DNA of 54,242 bases, taken from NCBI RefSeq assembly GCF_900106845.1, contig NZ_LT629850.1, forward strand, positions 546,736-600,977. Reading direction: 5' to 3'. The notes beneath the pieces are model-generated. The model saw nothing but the letters and a program-made list of their open reading frames with translations, did not search any database and had not been told where the DNA came from. The stretch is from Romboutsia timonensis. GTDB lineage: Bacteria; Bacillota; Clostridia; Peptostreptococcales; Peptostreptococcaceae. This document shows, piece by piece, positions 24,338 through 33,299 of the stretch. A program made the translations under genes and the position numbers. Each line of letters starts with the position of its first letter. The first letter of the stretch is position 1.

Positions 24338-24791
24338 ATTGTTTGTTAACTAATATAGCTATTTTAGCATCTGGATTGTAACTAACTTGAACCATTTGAT
24401 TTTTCTTAAGGTTTTCGAAATCTTCTCCACCATAAGCTATTTGTAATTTAACAGGAAGTTTTCCTTGTTTTATTATAGCAACATACTCATTTTTGCCTTT
24501 TTTCTCAAGATTAATTAAGTTACCTACATAAGGTTTAAAGTTTTGGTATTTCTTGCTACTATTTTTTATGTAGAAATAAGTTCCAATAGCTATTAATATA
24601 TTTACTAATAATGTAATCCAACCTGATGTTTTAGTTATTATTCCAGCTATTAATACAATAAACATTAAAATAATAGGAACTATAGCTTTCTTTAAAAGTA
24701 ATTTACCCATTATTTCATTAGCTTTTCTCTCTGGACCAGTCATTGTTTTTGATCTAGCGAAAGATTCTGCAAATTTGTTTGTGAATCCCAT
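24336..24791 (-). CDS. Membrane protein with C-terminal soluble domain, unknown function
   Basis: 151 residues. A soluble N-terminus (1-33) with basic residues is followed by two closely spaced membrane segments (about 34-52 and 58-75) and a C-terminal domain (80-151) with a beta-rich pattern ending VSYNPDAKIAILVNK, resembling a small barrel such as an NfeD-like or OB fold. That comparison is by eye only. GGAGGAAC precedes the ATG. Confidence 0.72.
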   Translation of the reverse strand: MGFTNKFAESFARSKTMTGPERKANEIMGKLLLKKAIVPIILMFIVLIAGIITKTSGWITLLVNILIAIGTYFYIKNSSKKYQNFKPYVGNLINLEKKGKNEYVAIIKQGKLPVKLQIAYGGEDFENLKKNQMVQVSYNPDAKIAILVNKQ

Positions 24792-24972
24792 ATTGTTCCT
24801 CCTAATCCTGATAATTACTTATTCATTATTGCTATTTTGATTAAAAATAAAAGAATCTTTGTATTTATTATATACAAGTTTTATATTAAAATTTATATTT
24901 AATCAAATCAAGATATATTAATTATTTTATCATAAAATTATAAAAAAAGAAATAAATCAAACAATAAAATAT

Positions 24973-25009
24973 ACTAAAATAGTAAGATAAAGATATCTTA
25001 CTATTTTAG
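24973..25009 (-). terminator. Terminator-like hairpin after the RidA gene
   Basis: ACTAAAATAGTAAGATA (24973-24989) and TATCTTACTATTTTAGT (24993-25009) make a 17-bp AT-rich stem with a very short loop, immediately downstream of the RidA stop codon. The T-run is weak. Confidence 0.65.
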
Positions 25010-25015
25010 TAGTAG

Positions 25016-25363
25016 TTATTTAACTGCGGCAACAATGCTTATTTCAACTAATAAAGCTTCTCTAGCCATTTTAGCTTCAACACATGCTCTAGCAGGTGCA
25101 AATCCTTTTTCAACCCAAGCATCCCAAACTGAATTCATATCTTTAAAATCTGCATCGATATCTTTTAAGTATATAGTAGCTGATAATATATGTTTTTTAT
25201 CAGAACCATATTGATTTAATAAATTTTCTATTTTAGATAAGATAGCAGCTGTTTGTTCTTTAACATCCCCTTCATCATGAGTTTGTCCACATAAATATAA
25301 TGTATTGTTGTGAAGAACAACCTTACTCATTCTCTCATTAGTTTCAAATCTTTTAATTTCCAT
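25016..25363 (-). CDS. RidA family protein (YjgF/YER057c/UK114)
   Basis: 115 residues with the family outline: LYLCGQTHDE near the active-site cleft, EQTAAILSKIENLLNQYGS, the LSATIYLKD strand, FKDMNSVWDAW, and APARACVEA carrying the Arg that holds the substrate carboxylate, ending LVEISIVAAV. RidA proteins hydrolyse reactive enamine/imine intermediates released by PLP enzymes. The early part has CGQTHDE where archetypal RidA has SGQ-P, so it may be an Rid subgroup without full deaminase activity. GGAGGTT precedes the ATG. Confidence 0.9.
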   Translation of the reverse strand: MEIKRFETNERMSKVVLHNNTLYLCGQTHDEGDVKEQTAAILSKIENLLNQYGSDKKHILSATIYLKDIDADFKDMNSVWDAWVEKGFAPARACVEAKMAREALLVEISIVAAVK

Positions 25364-25601
25364 ATCTATAAACCTCCAAAATTATATGTATAAATTATAT
25401 TACATATATAGTTAATAATCTATATATTTAGTTAAATTTAGTTATTAAAATATAAAATTTTAATATAAAGATATAACTAAAATAAAAAATATAAAAAATA
25501 ATAAAGTAAATAATAATATTATTATAAAAATATATAAATTTAATCAACATAAGTATGATATAATTTTAAACAAGTAGAATTTTAGCTAGGAGGAATAAAA
25601 C

Positions 25602-26192
25602 ATGTCTGACGATAGAATAATTGATTTTAATGATTTAAAGAATAAAGTAAAAGATTCAGATGTTGATAAGTTTGAACAATATATATACAATTTATACTTC
25701 TCTGTCATGGACGGAAGTATGACTATGGCTGAATTTTCGAGAAAGATTTTTGATTATATGAAAGATAATAATATATCTCAAGAGAAATTTATGAATATAC
25801 AAAAAAAATTCATGGAAAGATATGGTATGGATTCGGAGGAAGTAGAAAAGCAACTTAAAAATTTTGGAATAGATCCTTCAATTGCAGGGATGAATAATAT
25901 AGATTTAAACAATATAAGTAGTGAAAACTTAGAATCTATTAAAAAAAGTGCAGGATTTTATGAAAAGTATGGAAGTAAAATAACTCCTAAAAGTTGTATA
26001 ACTACTTATATAAAAAATGATGTAAATGATATTGAAATAGTTATAGAGCAAGAAAAAATTATGCTTCTTAGTAGTAAGAAAATAAATCTTATGGATGCAG
26101 AACTTAATGAGTTTTTATTAGCGTATAAAAATATGTTTAATAAAAAAATAAAAGTAGTATTATGTGAAAATTATACAGGATATGATTATTAA
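25602..26192 (+). CDS. DUF3867-like protein, unknown function
   Basis: 196 residues, soluble and mostly helical. It begins SDDRIIDFNDLKNKVKDSD, the form of start I associate with the clostridial DUF3867 family; a central helical part (IFDYMKDNN, FMNIQKKFMERYGMD) is followed by a C-terminal region ending VVLCENYTGYDY. No function is known to me. TAGGAGG precedes the ATG. It has its own terminator and is preceded by about 240 bp of very AT-rich spacer. Confidence 0.75.
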   Translation: MSDDRIIDFNDLKNKVKDSDVDKFEQYIYNLYFSVMDGSMTMAEFSRKIFDYMKDNNISQEKFMNIQKKFMERYGMDSEEVEKQLKNFGIDPSIAGMNNIDLNNISSENLESIKKSAGFYEKYGSKITPKSCITTYIKNDVNDIEIVIEQEKIMLLSSKKINLMDAELNEFLLAYKNMFNKKIKVVLCENYTGYDY

Positions 26193-26193
26193 T

Positions 26194-26235
26194 AAAAAAT
26201 ACCATCTCAGATAGTAATATGAGATGGTATTTTTT
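26194..26235 (+). terminator. Terminator after the DUF3867-like gene
   Basis: AAAAAATACCATCTC (26194-26208) pairs with GAGATGGTATTTTTT (26221-26235). Strong and suitable in both directions. Confidence 0.88.
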
Positions 26236-26314
26236 ATATATTAAGTTATTATAAAATATATCTGTTTTGTATAATTTGTGATTTAATAATTGTTTTGAGC
26301 AAAGCGAATTTTTA

Positions 26315-26950
26315 TTATTTTATTTCTTTAACAACTTTTATTCCATTTTGTATCATGCTATTTAAAAATACTATATTTAATAATTCAGCAGGATGAACGT
26401 TATCTATATTGTATGTATCAACTAAATTTATTGGAACTATAATATCTTTATTTATATTATTTTGATTAAAATAAGACTTTAAAGTTATAGCTAATTGATA
26501 TATGCATATATCAGTACAATCTCCGACAATAATTATATTATCTGTATCGTCAAAATTTAAATTATCTAAGGCGAAAAACCCGTTAGTTGAATTTTTTTTA
26601 ACTATTTTTATATTATCTATAGATTTAAGCTCATCAACTATTTCACACTCAATAGTATCTTTAATACAATGAGTAGGGTAGTTTAAAAGTTCTACAGATT
26701 CGTTTGTATGATAATCAGTAAAAGCTATTATACTTCTTATATCTTTTGATACTGATTTTGTAAAGTTAACTATAGGATTTATAAGACTTTCTATTCTAGG
26801 AGAATAAAGCGCTCCTCCTTTTGCAAAACCATTATTAATATCTACGATAAATAAATCTGTATTATTTAAATCTAAATCAGACAAATTCATTATAGGTAAA
26901 TTATCCAAATTACTTTTTAAAGAGTTTAACTCGTTTAATAAATTATTCAT
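26315..26950 (-). CDS. Isochorismatase-like cysteine hydrolase (nicotinamidase-like)
   Basis: About 211 residues from ATG 26950 (the upstream ATG at 26971 precedes the TGGGAGTG site). The catalytic triad of the family is visible: Asp in LFIVDINNGF, Lys in KKNSTNGFF and Cys in VGDCTDICIYQLA. The likely metal or substrate region is AFTDYHTNES, followed by YPTHCIKDTIEC. It probably hydrolyses an amide such as nicotinamide (NAD salvage), but substrate cannot be decided from motifs. It stands alone. Confidence 0.85.
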   Translation of the reverse strand: MNNLLNELNSLKSNLDNLPIMNLSDLDLNNTDLFIVDINNGFAKGGALYSPRIESLINPIVNFTKSVSKDIRSIIAFTDYHTNESVELLNYPTHCIKDTIECEIVDELKSIDNIKIVKKNSTNGFFALDNLNFDDTDNIIIVGDCTDICIYQLAITLKSYFNQNNINKDIIVPINLVDTYNIDNVHPAELLNIVFLNSMIQNGIKVVKEIK

Positions 26951-27029
26951 ATATAAACACTCCCAATACATATTTTACTTAAAATTTTACAGAATAATAT
27001 TTATCAAGTCAATACTTCTGTAAAGACAG

Positions 27030-27067
27030 AAAAAAGTTATTTCTATGTATATAGAAATAACTTTTTT
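27030..27067 (-). terminator. Terminator after the T-box-controlled YjiH gene
   Basis: AAAAAAGTTATTTCTAT and ATAGAAATAACTTTTTT form a 17-bp perfect stem with a GTAT loop directly after the stop codon of the YjiH-family gene. Confidence 0.85.
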
Positions 27068-27069
27068 AA

Positions 27070-28452
27070 TTATAGGCTAAATATTAATTTTGCAATAATT
27101 GTTATTACAGGTAGTGATATTAATGTACGTACTATAAATAACACAAATAAGTCTTTTAATTTAAGTGGAATATCTGATTTTAATATAACTGCTCCAGTTT
27201 CAGTTAAGTATATTAATTGAGTTATAGATAATGTACCTATTATAAATTGTGTTACTTGACTTATGTCATTTCCAGACACCATTATTGATGGCAAGAACAT
27301 ATCTGTAAATCCTACTAATACAGCAGGTGCAGCAGCTATTGCATCCGGTATTCCTAATAATTTAAGTATAAATACTACTGGTATAGATATAATTTTGAAA
27401 AATGGAGTAAATTCTGCCACTATTAAAGCTAAGGTACCCCAAGCCATAACAAGTGGTAAAAGTGCTAAGTACATATCTATTACAGTTTTAAATCCGTTTA
27501 TCATAATTTCTTTAAATGATGGAGCAGTAGAAGCTCTATTTATTGCTTTATTTAAACCAAAGCTAAATAGGTTAGTTCCTGATGGAACTAGCTCTTCTTT
27601 TAAATGATTAACATTGTTATATGTAGAATCATTAAATTTATTTAACGGATATATACGAGGCATAATTAAAGCACAAGCTAATGATGCAAGACATACTGTT
27701 AAATAAAATGGAACAAACATTGGCATAAATCCTAATTGATCTGCTATAACTGTTGAGAACGGTAGAGAAACTAAAGAGAAACAAACAGAAATTATGCATG
27801 CTTCTTTAGCAGTATAAAAACCTTGTTTATATTGAGTATCAGTAATCATTATTCCTAAAGTTCCATCTCCAAGCCAAGATGAAATTGCATCTATAGCAGC
27901 ACGGCCAGGAACTTTAAACAACTTATACATAGACTTAGATATTAAAGTTCCAAGTAAGTCCATAAGTCCGAAATCAACAACTAGCGGTAATAAAAATCCA
28001 GATACTAAAAATATTGCAAGTAAGCTAGGCAATAAGCCAAGAACAACTTCACCAGTAAGTTCTGAGTGTATAATTTCTGGACCAACTTTAAATACTGTCA
28101 TAAATATAAATAGGGCACCTAATATTCTAAATGTCAGCCATAGCGGAGATACATTTAAAAGATTATTTATAAATTCATTTTTTATATTTATAAATTTACT
28201 AACAACCGATAAAATAGCAGATGCAAGTATAACAACTAAAGCTATATTAATAAGATAGTCAGCAGCAATTATTTTTATTAGTTCAGCTAAAAATCCGATT
28301 CCTATATTAATAGGAGATAAGCCGTCAAGTTTAAATAATTTACCATATGGAAGTGGTATTACAAATAGTAATAGTCCAAATAATGATGGTATTAAAAATT
28401 TAAATAAGTTTTTACTTTGATTTTCATTTTTTGATATAATAGTTTTTTCCAT
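27070..28452 (-). CDS. YjiH-family membrane transporter (nucleoside-recognition domain), T-box controlled
   Basis: 460 residues with about eleven hydrophobic segments. The YjiH signature is clear: LPLVVDFGLMDLLGTLI, AISSWLGDGTLGIMITDTQYKQGFYT (GDG in a membrane loop), and a C-terminal Gate repeat with APAVLVGFTDMFLPSI. Despite the domain name, substrates of YjiH proteins are not established. The gene sits behind a T-box leader whose specifier reads most plausibly as AGA (arginine), so uptake or export of arginine or a related compound is predicted (inference). GGAGGAAT precedes the ATG. A diverged paralogue at 13068-14396 lacks the T-box. Confidence 0.87.
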   Translation of the reverse strand: MEKTIISKNENQSKNLFKFLIPSLFGLLLFVIPLPYGKLFKLDGLSPINIGIGFLAELIKIIAADYLINIALVVILASAILSVVSKFINIKNEFINNLLNVSPLWLTFRILGALFIFMTVFKVGPEIIHSELTGEVVLGLLPSLLAIFLVSGFLLPLVVDFGLMDLLGTLISKSMYKLFKVPGRAAIDAISSWLGDGTLGIMITDTQYKQGFYTAKEACIISVCFSLVSLPFSTVIADQLGFMPMFVPFYLTVCLASLACALIMPRIYPLNKFNDSTYNNVNHLKEELVPSGTNLFSFGLNKAINRASTAPSFKEIMINGFKTVIDMYLALLPLVMAWGTLALIVAEFTPFFKIISIPVVFILKLLGIPDAIAAAPAVLVGFTDMFLPSIMVSGNDISQVTQFIIGTLSITQLIYLTETGAVILKSDIPLKLKDLFVLFIVRTLISLPVITIIAKLIFSL

Positions 28453-28510
28453 AAATATTCCTCCTTTATACTAAATATTAGTAAATATACTAAACATTGG
28501 TAAAAATTAT

Positions 28511-28745
28511 AACAAAAAAGTCTCTTGGTTAAAAACCAAGAGACGAAATATCCGCGTTACCACTCTAATTAATAAAACATGCAAATATGCTTTATTCACT
28601 CAAATCTGTTAAGGCTAGATAGCCTGTTACCATACTTAGTTTCAAGTAACATTCTCAAAAGCTCTCTTCGATTAAACTTCATTACCAAGCTTCCACCATC
28701 CTTGGCTCTCTATAAAATCCACTTAATTTACTCTCTTTATCACTG
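28511..28745 (-). promoter_or_regulatory. T-box riboswitch (predicted tRNA-Arg sensing)
   Basis: Read on the minus strand it has the Stem I landmarks AGTA (28732-28729), AGAGAGCC, GGATGGTGGAAGC and a GAA before the specifier, then the T-box sequence AGAGTGGTAACGCGG (28566-28552) and the terminator GTCTCTTGG...CCAAGAGAC plus T-run (28544-28514). Helix ATTAA/TTAAT above the specifier loop places GAA-G-AGA, so the specifier is AGA (28665-28663). UGGU in the antiterminator bulge suits a tRNA with A73. A GAG (Glu) reading one base earlier is the alternative. Uncharged tRNA would favour antitermination and expression of the permease. Confidence 0.9.
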
Positions 28746-28941
28746 AATTTAATATATTCACTTTTCTAATATATTAAATTAACTTTAGAAAAAAGTCAAC
28801 TATATATTTAAAGTATTCTAAAATTTAGATTAAATGCAGTAATTAAAATATTAAGGGGAATTTAATAGAACGTATTTCGTAACATAAATTAAATTTCAAA
28901 ATAAAATAATAGTGTAAAGTCAACATCTATGGGGTGAGTAT

Positions 28942-29757
28942 ATGGCTATAAATGAGATATTTAGAGAAATGTTTAGTGAACAGAAAAGACAAAGAGAACT
29001 TAAATTTCAACAAGAGATAATTAGAAAAACTTTAGAAGATCAAGGTTATAATATTGATGATTTTGATACAGGACTAGAATTACTAGATAATGAAGATTAT
29101 GAAAATGCGATTATATATTTAACAAGATGTGCTAATAATGATAATTCTCAAGCTCAATATGAACTAGGAAGGTTATTTAAAGAAGGATTAGGAACAGAGA
29201 AAAATATAGTTAAAGCTAAAGAATACCTTATGAAAGCTTATAAAAATGGATTTAAGAGAGCGGGACTTTTATTAAGGGAACTTAGATATGAAGAAAATAA
29301 GAATTTAAGTAAAGATGTAGATATGGATTTTGAAAATAAAATAAGTGACTTAGGATTTATTATAGACATACCTAAGAATTGGGTTAAATTAGATCCTAAA
29401 AATAAAAATTGTTTTGATGCAGTAGCTATAGATAGCTTTGATGGAGATGTTATTTTTAATATAAAGATGCAAGTTTTTTTAATAGAAATACCTGAAAATA
29501 TGTCTTATTGTGTAGACTTAGAAAGAGTAGCAAATAATATGGGATGCATAGAATCTGTGAATTTTAATAATGGAAATTGTAATGGAAAGCTTATATGTGG
29601 CGAGGGAATAGATGGAACTTGTGAGTATATATTTGTATCTAAAGGTAGAAGAGGAGTATATGATTTGAGGGTAATGGTAGATAAGTATCTAGAACCTATA
29701 TATGAAGATATAATTGATCATATTATATATAGTTTTGATATAATTGATAAGATATAA
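28942..29757 (+). CDS. Sel1-repeat (TPR-like) protein, unknown function
   Basis: 271 residues. Residues 45-110 hold Sel1/TPR-type helical repeats: EDYENAIIYLTRCANNDNS, then AQYELGRLFKEGLGTEKNI, then KAKEYLMKAYKNGF. Residues 125-271 form a separate alpha/beta domain, beginning LGFIIDIPKNWVKLDP, rather like the effector or PsbP/DUF1795 type, but this is not certain. No signal peptide. GGGGTGAG precedes the ATG. A protein-protein interaction role is likely. Confidence 0.8.
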   Translation: MAINEIFREMFSEQKRQRELKFQQEIIRKTLEDQGYNIDDFDTGLELLDNEDYENAIIYLTRCANNDNSQAQYELGRLFKEGLGTEKNIVKAKEYLMKAYKNGFKRAGLLLRELRYEENKNLSKDVDMDFENKISDLGFIIDIPKNWVKLDPKNKNCFDAVAIDSFDGDVIFNIKMQVFLIEIPENMSYCVDLERVANNMGCIESVNFNNGNCNGKLICGEGIDGTCEYIFVSKGRRGVYDLRVMVDKYLEPIYEDIIDHIIYSFDIIDKI

Positions 29758-29767
29758 ATTTATATTA

Positions 29768-29802
29768 AATAAGAGCTATCCAAATGGATAACTCTTATTT
29801 TT
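29768..29802. terminator. Bidirectional terminator
   Basis: AAATAAGAGCTATCC pairs with GGATAACTCTTATTT (one mismatch) around AAAT, with a T-run. The ABC-F stop codon lies in its right edge. Confidence 0.85.
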
Positions 29803-31708
29803 TAGAATTCTCAATTTCTTCAGCTAAGTTATTTAAATACTCCCATCTCTCATATTTATGCTCAAGTTCAGCTTCAGCATTAGCTTTCTCATTAAGTATT
29901 TCTTGAAGTTTCACAAAGTCCGTTGCAAACTTAATAGAATCACTTTCAAGACTTTCTATTTTATGTTCAAGTTTTTCTATATCACTATCGATAGTTTCAA
30001 ATTCTCGTTGTTCATTATAAGTAAATTTAAGTTTTTTACTTGGTTTAGGTTTTTCTTTTTTAGAAGGTGTCTTTTCATAAGATTCTTTAACATCTTCTTT
30101 AAATTCAATACCTTGAATTTCTCTATATATACTGTAATCACTATAATTTCCTGTAAATATATGAATTTTACCAACACCTTCATAAGCAAAGATTTTGTTA
30201 CATATTCTATCTAAGAAATATCTATCATGAGATACTGTTATTACTATTCCATTAAATTCATCTAGATAATCTTCGAGTATATTAAGTGTAGCTATATCTA
30301 AATCATTTGTAGGTTCGTCAAGTAAAAGTACATTAGGTGCTAGCATTAAAGTTCTAAGTAGGTGAAGTCTACGTCTCTCACCACCAGATAAATTGCCTAT
30401 AAAGCTATATTGCATAGTAGAATTAAATAAGAATTTTTCACACATTTGAGAAGCTGATATTTTAGTACCATCAGCTGTTTCTATATAATCACTAGCTTCT
30501 TTTACATAATCTATAGCTCTCATATCAGGATGCATATGTGAATCATCTTGGCTAAAACAGCCTATTTTAACAGTCTCACCGATTTCTATATGACCACTAT
30601 CTGGTAAAATTTCGCCGTTTAATATTTTAATAAGGGTAGACTTACCCATACCATTTTTACCTATAATACCAATTCTATCAGTACGAGCTATAGTATAATC
30701 TAAATCATCAATAAGTACTTTATTATCAAATTTTTTAGAAATATGATGTATTTCAATTATTTTTTTACCAAGCCTTGTAGATCCAACAGATATATCCATT
30801 TTTTCATCTGGAGTATAAGTATCTTTATTTACTAATTCATCAAATCTTTGAAGTCTAGCTTTTTGTTTTGTAGTACGAGCTTTAGCACCACGTTTTACCC
30901 AAGCTAGTTCTTTTCTTATTAAGTTTTGTCTTTTTTCCTCCATGCTAGCTTCAAGGGCTAATCTCTCCATTTTCTTTTCTAAGAATGTAGAGTAGTTGCC
31001 ATCATAGCTAAATAGTCTACCTTTATCAAGTTCTATTATTCTATTAGAAACTCTATCTAAGAAGTATCTATCGTGAGTTATCATAATTAGAGAGCCACGT
31101 CTTGAATTTAGATATTCTTCTAAATAATCAATGGTATCATTATCTAAATGGTTTGTAGGTTCATCTAATATTAATAACTCACATGGAGTAATAAGTGCAG
31201 ATGCTAAAGAAACTCTTTTTCTTTGTCCACCAGAAAGTTCTTTTACTTTTTGGTTAAAGTTAGTTATGCCAAGTTTAGTTAAGACAGCCTTAGCCTCACT
31301 TTCTAAATCCCAAAGGTTAAGAGCATCTATTTTTTCTTGCAATGATATAAGTTTGCTGTTTAAGCTATCGTTATAATTATTAGATAAAGCAGTTAGTGTT
31401 TCTTCATATTCAAGTAGAAGTTTCATTTCACTAGAAGTACCTTTAAATACCTGTTGTAAAACTGTAAAATCTTCGTTATAGTCTGGATTTTGAGGTAGAT
31501 ATTCAACTCTAACCCTATTAGCTTTTATGATAGTACCATCATCAGGAACTTCAACTCCAGCTATAATTTTTAAAAGAGTAGATTTACCTGTACCATTAAC
31601 TCCGATAATACCTATTTTCTCACCTTCATTAATACCAAGTGAGATATCTTTAAGTAAGATTTTTTCTGAATAGCTCTTACTTATATTTTCTAATGTCATT
31701 AAATTCAT
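29795..31708 (-). CDS. ABC-F ATPase (Uup/EttA-like, translation-associated)
   Basis: 637 residues with two ATP-binding cassettes and no membrane segments. Cassette 1 has GVNGTGKST, LSGGQRKRVSLA and LLILDEPTNHLD; cassette 2 has GKNGMGKST, LSGGERRRLHLL and LLLDEPTNDLD. Between them is the charged interdomain linker (RKELAWVKRGAKARTTKQKARL). The C-terminus is a long coiled coil (from about 560) preceded by a Lys/Pro-rich hinge, as in Uup. ABC-F proteins bind the ribosome and relieve stalling; some give antibiotic resistance, but the Uup-like tail favours a housekeeping role. The ATG follows TAGGTGAT. Confidence 0.94.
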   Translation of the reverse strand: MNLMTLENISKSYSEKILLKDISLGINEGEKIGIIGVNGTGKSTLLKIIAGVEVPDDGTIIKANRVRVEYLPQNPDYNEDFTVLQQVFKGTSSEMKLLLEYEETLTALSNNYNDSLNSKLISLQEKIDALNLWDLESEAKAVLTKLGITNFNQKVKELSGGQRKRVSLASALITPCELLILDEPTNHLDNDTIDYLEEYLNSRRGSLIMITHDRYFLDRVSNRIIELDKGRLFSYDGNYSTFLEKKMERLALEASMEEKRQNLIRKELAWVKRGAKARTTKQKARLQRFDELVNKDTYTPDEKMDISVGSTRLGKKIIEIHHISKKFDNKVLIDDLDYTIARTDRIGIIGKNGMGKSTLIKILNGEILPDSGHIEIGETVKIGCFSQDDSHMHPDMRAIDYVKEASDYIETADGTKISASQMCEKFLFNSTMQYSFIGNLSGGERRRLHLLRTLMLAPNVLLLDEPTNDLDIATLNILEDYLDEFNGIVITVSHDRYFLDRICNKIFAYEGVGKIHIFTGNYSDYSIYREIQGIEFKEDVKESYEKTPSKKEKPKPSKKLKFTYNEQREFETIDSDIEKLEHKIESLESDSIKFATDFVKLQEILNEKANAEAELEHKYERWEYLNNLAEEIENSKK

Positions 31709-31731
31709 AATATCACCTATATTTTAAATTT

Positions 31732-32427
31732 TTAATTTAATTTTTTTTCAAAATGTTGATAGTCTGGATTTTTCCAGTGGCCTCCCCAAGTCCATCCTCT
31801 TTTTATAAATGCATTATATAAATCGTCACCTTCTATTATCATTCCTTGTTTAATATTACTTCTATCTTTAAAGTTATAACCACTCTTAGGACTAATATCA
31901 TCTCCAATAACATGAGGGTTTTGAATAGGATTTATGTCGATAGCAAGGCCTTTTCCATGATTAGATACAATATTTGTGTTTTTTATAGTTCTATAACAAA
32001 AAGAAGAACTATTATTATCATTCATGGAAAGTTCATCAATTGCATTGTATTCATCTATTAACTTTATTTTATCAATAGGATATTTTTTTTCATATATTTC
32101 TTTAAATATATCAACAACATCGGCTGCAACTCTTTTATTGACAATCATTTCGCCTACATGAGTATTTCCATCAAATCCATAATAACTTAAAGTTAAATAA
32201 CTAAGTTCATCAAAACTTAGAGGTATATTCTCAGGCATAGAAAATCCTAGCATTTTTTCCTTTACCTCTTCTGGAATAGGAGTATAAGAAAATATAGGAT
32301 CTGTATTAATTTTCATATACTCATCGCTATAATTTGAATTTTGATTATATTCATTAAGTTCATCGTTACCAATAAAAAAAATTCCAATTGCAACTAAAAT
32401 CAAACATATATAAGCAAAATTTTTTAT
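31732..32427 (-). CDS. M15-family D-Ala-D-Ala carboxypeptidase-like protein, membrane anchored
   Basis: About 230 residues. The peptidase domain occupies the C-terminal half, with SNHGKGLAIDINP (zinc His and Asp) and WGGHWKNPDYQHFE (GGxW and the final His), typical of the M15 VanY/endolysin-like group that cuts peptidoglycan stems. The start is unusual: TTG 32403 has no ribosome binding site, whereas GGAGGG lies 5-8 bases before the in-frame ATT (32430) and ATA (32427), from which the protein begins with the basic-hydrophobic anchor KNFAYICLILVAIGIFF. I chose ATA 32427; this is inference. Confidence 0.82.
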   Translation of the reverse strand: MKNFAYICLILVAIGIFFIGNDELNEYNQNSNYSDEYMKINTDPIFSYTPIPEEVKEKMLGFSMPENIPLSFDELSYLTLSYYGFDGNTHVGEMIVNKRVAADVVDIFKEIYEKKYPIDKIKLIDEYNAIDELSMNDNNSSSFCYRTIKNTNIVSNHGKGLAIDINPIQNPHVIGDDISPKSGYNFKDRSNIKQGMIIEGDDLYNAFIKRGWTWGGHWKNPDYQHFEKKLN

Positions 32428-32688
32428 AATAAAATCCCTCCTATAAATTATAAACTATAATATAAATATTGAAATATATATTACCAAGTACTAAAATTTA
32501 AACTATTATAGTACTTGTATAAAACTATATATATTATAACTCATAAAAATAAACTAGACTAATAATATTTATAAATATTTAAAAAGAGAGGATTTATATT
32601 TAAGGCATCTATAAACAAATAAAAAATATGATTTTATTACATTAAATTTATACAAAAAGCTTAAAATTATAACTATGAGGTGATAAGT

Positions 32689-33177
32689 ATGAAAGAGGAA
32701 ATAATTTCAATAGAAACTGTTGTGTCGAAAATGTTAATAGAAAAGAATCTAACAATATCTATAGCTGAGTCTTGTACAGGAGGGCTTGTAAGTGCGACAC
32801 TTATAAATTATCCAGGCATATCTTCGGTATTTATGGAGGGATGTGTTACATATTCTAATGAATCAAAAATAAATAGGTTAGGTGTAAACCCTAATACACT
32901 AAAAGTATATGGAGCTGTTAGTGAAGAAACTGCTAGAGAGATGGCAGAGGGTATTGCGAAAAATTTTGATACTAATGTAGCGATATCAACTACTGGTATA
33001 GCTGGACCAGATGGTGGAACGATTGATAAACCTGTAGGACTTGTTTATATAGGAATTTATATAAATGGGAAAACTACAGTAAATAAATATATATTAAAGG
33101 GAAATAGAGAAGATATTAGACTTAGAGCTACTAAAAATGCAATTAATGATTTAAGGTTAAGATTATTAGAGTTATAA
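32689..33177 (+). CDS. pncC: CinA C-terminal domain protein (nicotinamide-nucleotide amidase, PncC-like)
   Basis: About 162 residues; ATG 32689 follows TGAGGTGA, and the GTG at 32680 is part of that site. It consists of the amidase domain alone, with AESCTGGLVSATL, VTYSNESK, GAVSEETAREMAEG, STTGIAGPDGG and KPVGLVYIGI. The family deamidates NMN to nicotinate mononucleotide in the pyridine nucleotide cycle. The N-terminal MoCF domain of full CinA is absent. About 285 bp of AT-rich spacer lies upstream with no other gene seen. Confidence 0.93.
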   Translation: MKEEIISIETVVSKMLIEKNLTISIAESCTGGLVSATLINYPGISSVFMEGCVTYSNESKINRLGVNPNTLKVYGAVSEETAREMAEGIAKNFDTNVAISTTGIAGPDGGTIDKPVGLVYIGIYINGKTTVNKYILKGNREDIRLRATKNAINDLRLRLLEL

Positions 33178-33277
33178 ATAGCAAATAAATATGATGAATC
33201 TTGTATTCTATAGCTTAGATAGAACTTTATACTGTAATGATATATAAAAAGAATATATAGATGTTATAAAAATAAAT

Positions 33278-33299
33278 GGTGTTGAATAAATTCAACACC
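33278..33299 (-). terminator. Terminator of the zinc-phospholipase-like gene
   Basis: GGTGTTGAA (33278-33286) and TTCAACACC (33291-33299) form a 9-bp stem with loop TAAA, at the 3' end of the minus-strand gene, whose stop codon touches the stem. Confidence 0.7.

Noticed and set aside
29858-30214. 118-codon Phe-rich open frame on the + strand
   Set aside because: Antisense to the Lys/Glu-rich coiled coil of the ABC-F gene; the Phe/Ile bias is the mirror of AAA and GAA codons.
29795-31708. Antibiotic-resistance ABC-F protein
   Set aside because: The interdomain linker and C-terminal coiled coil look like the Uup/housekeeping type, and there is no leader attenuator visible upstream.
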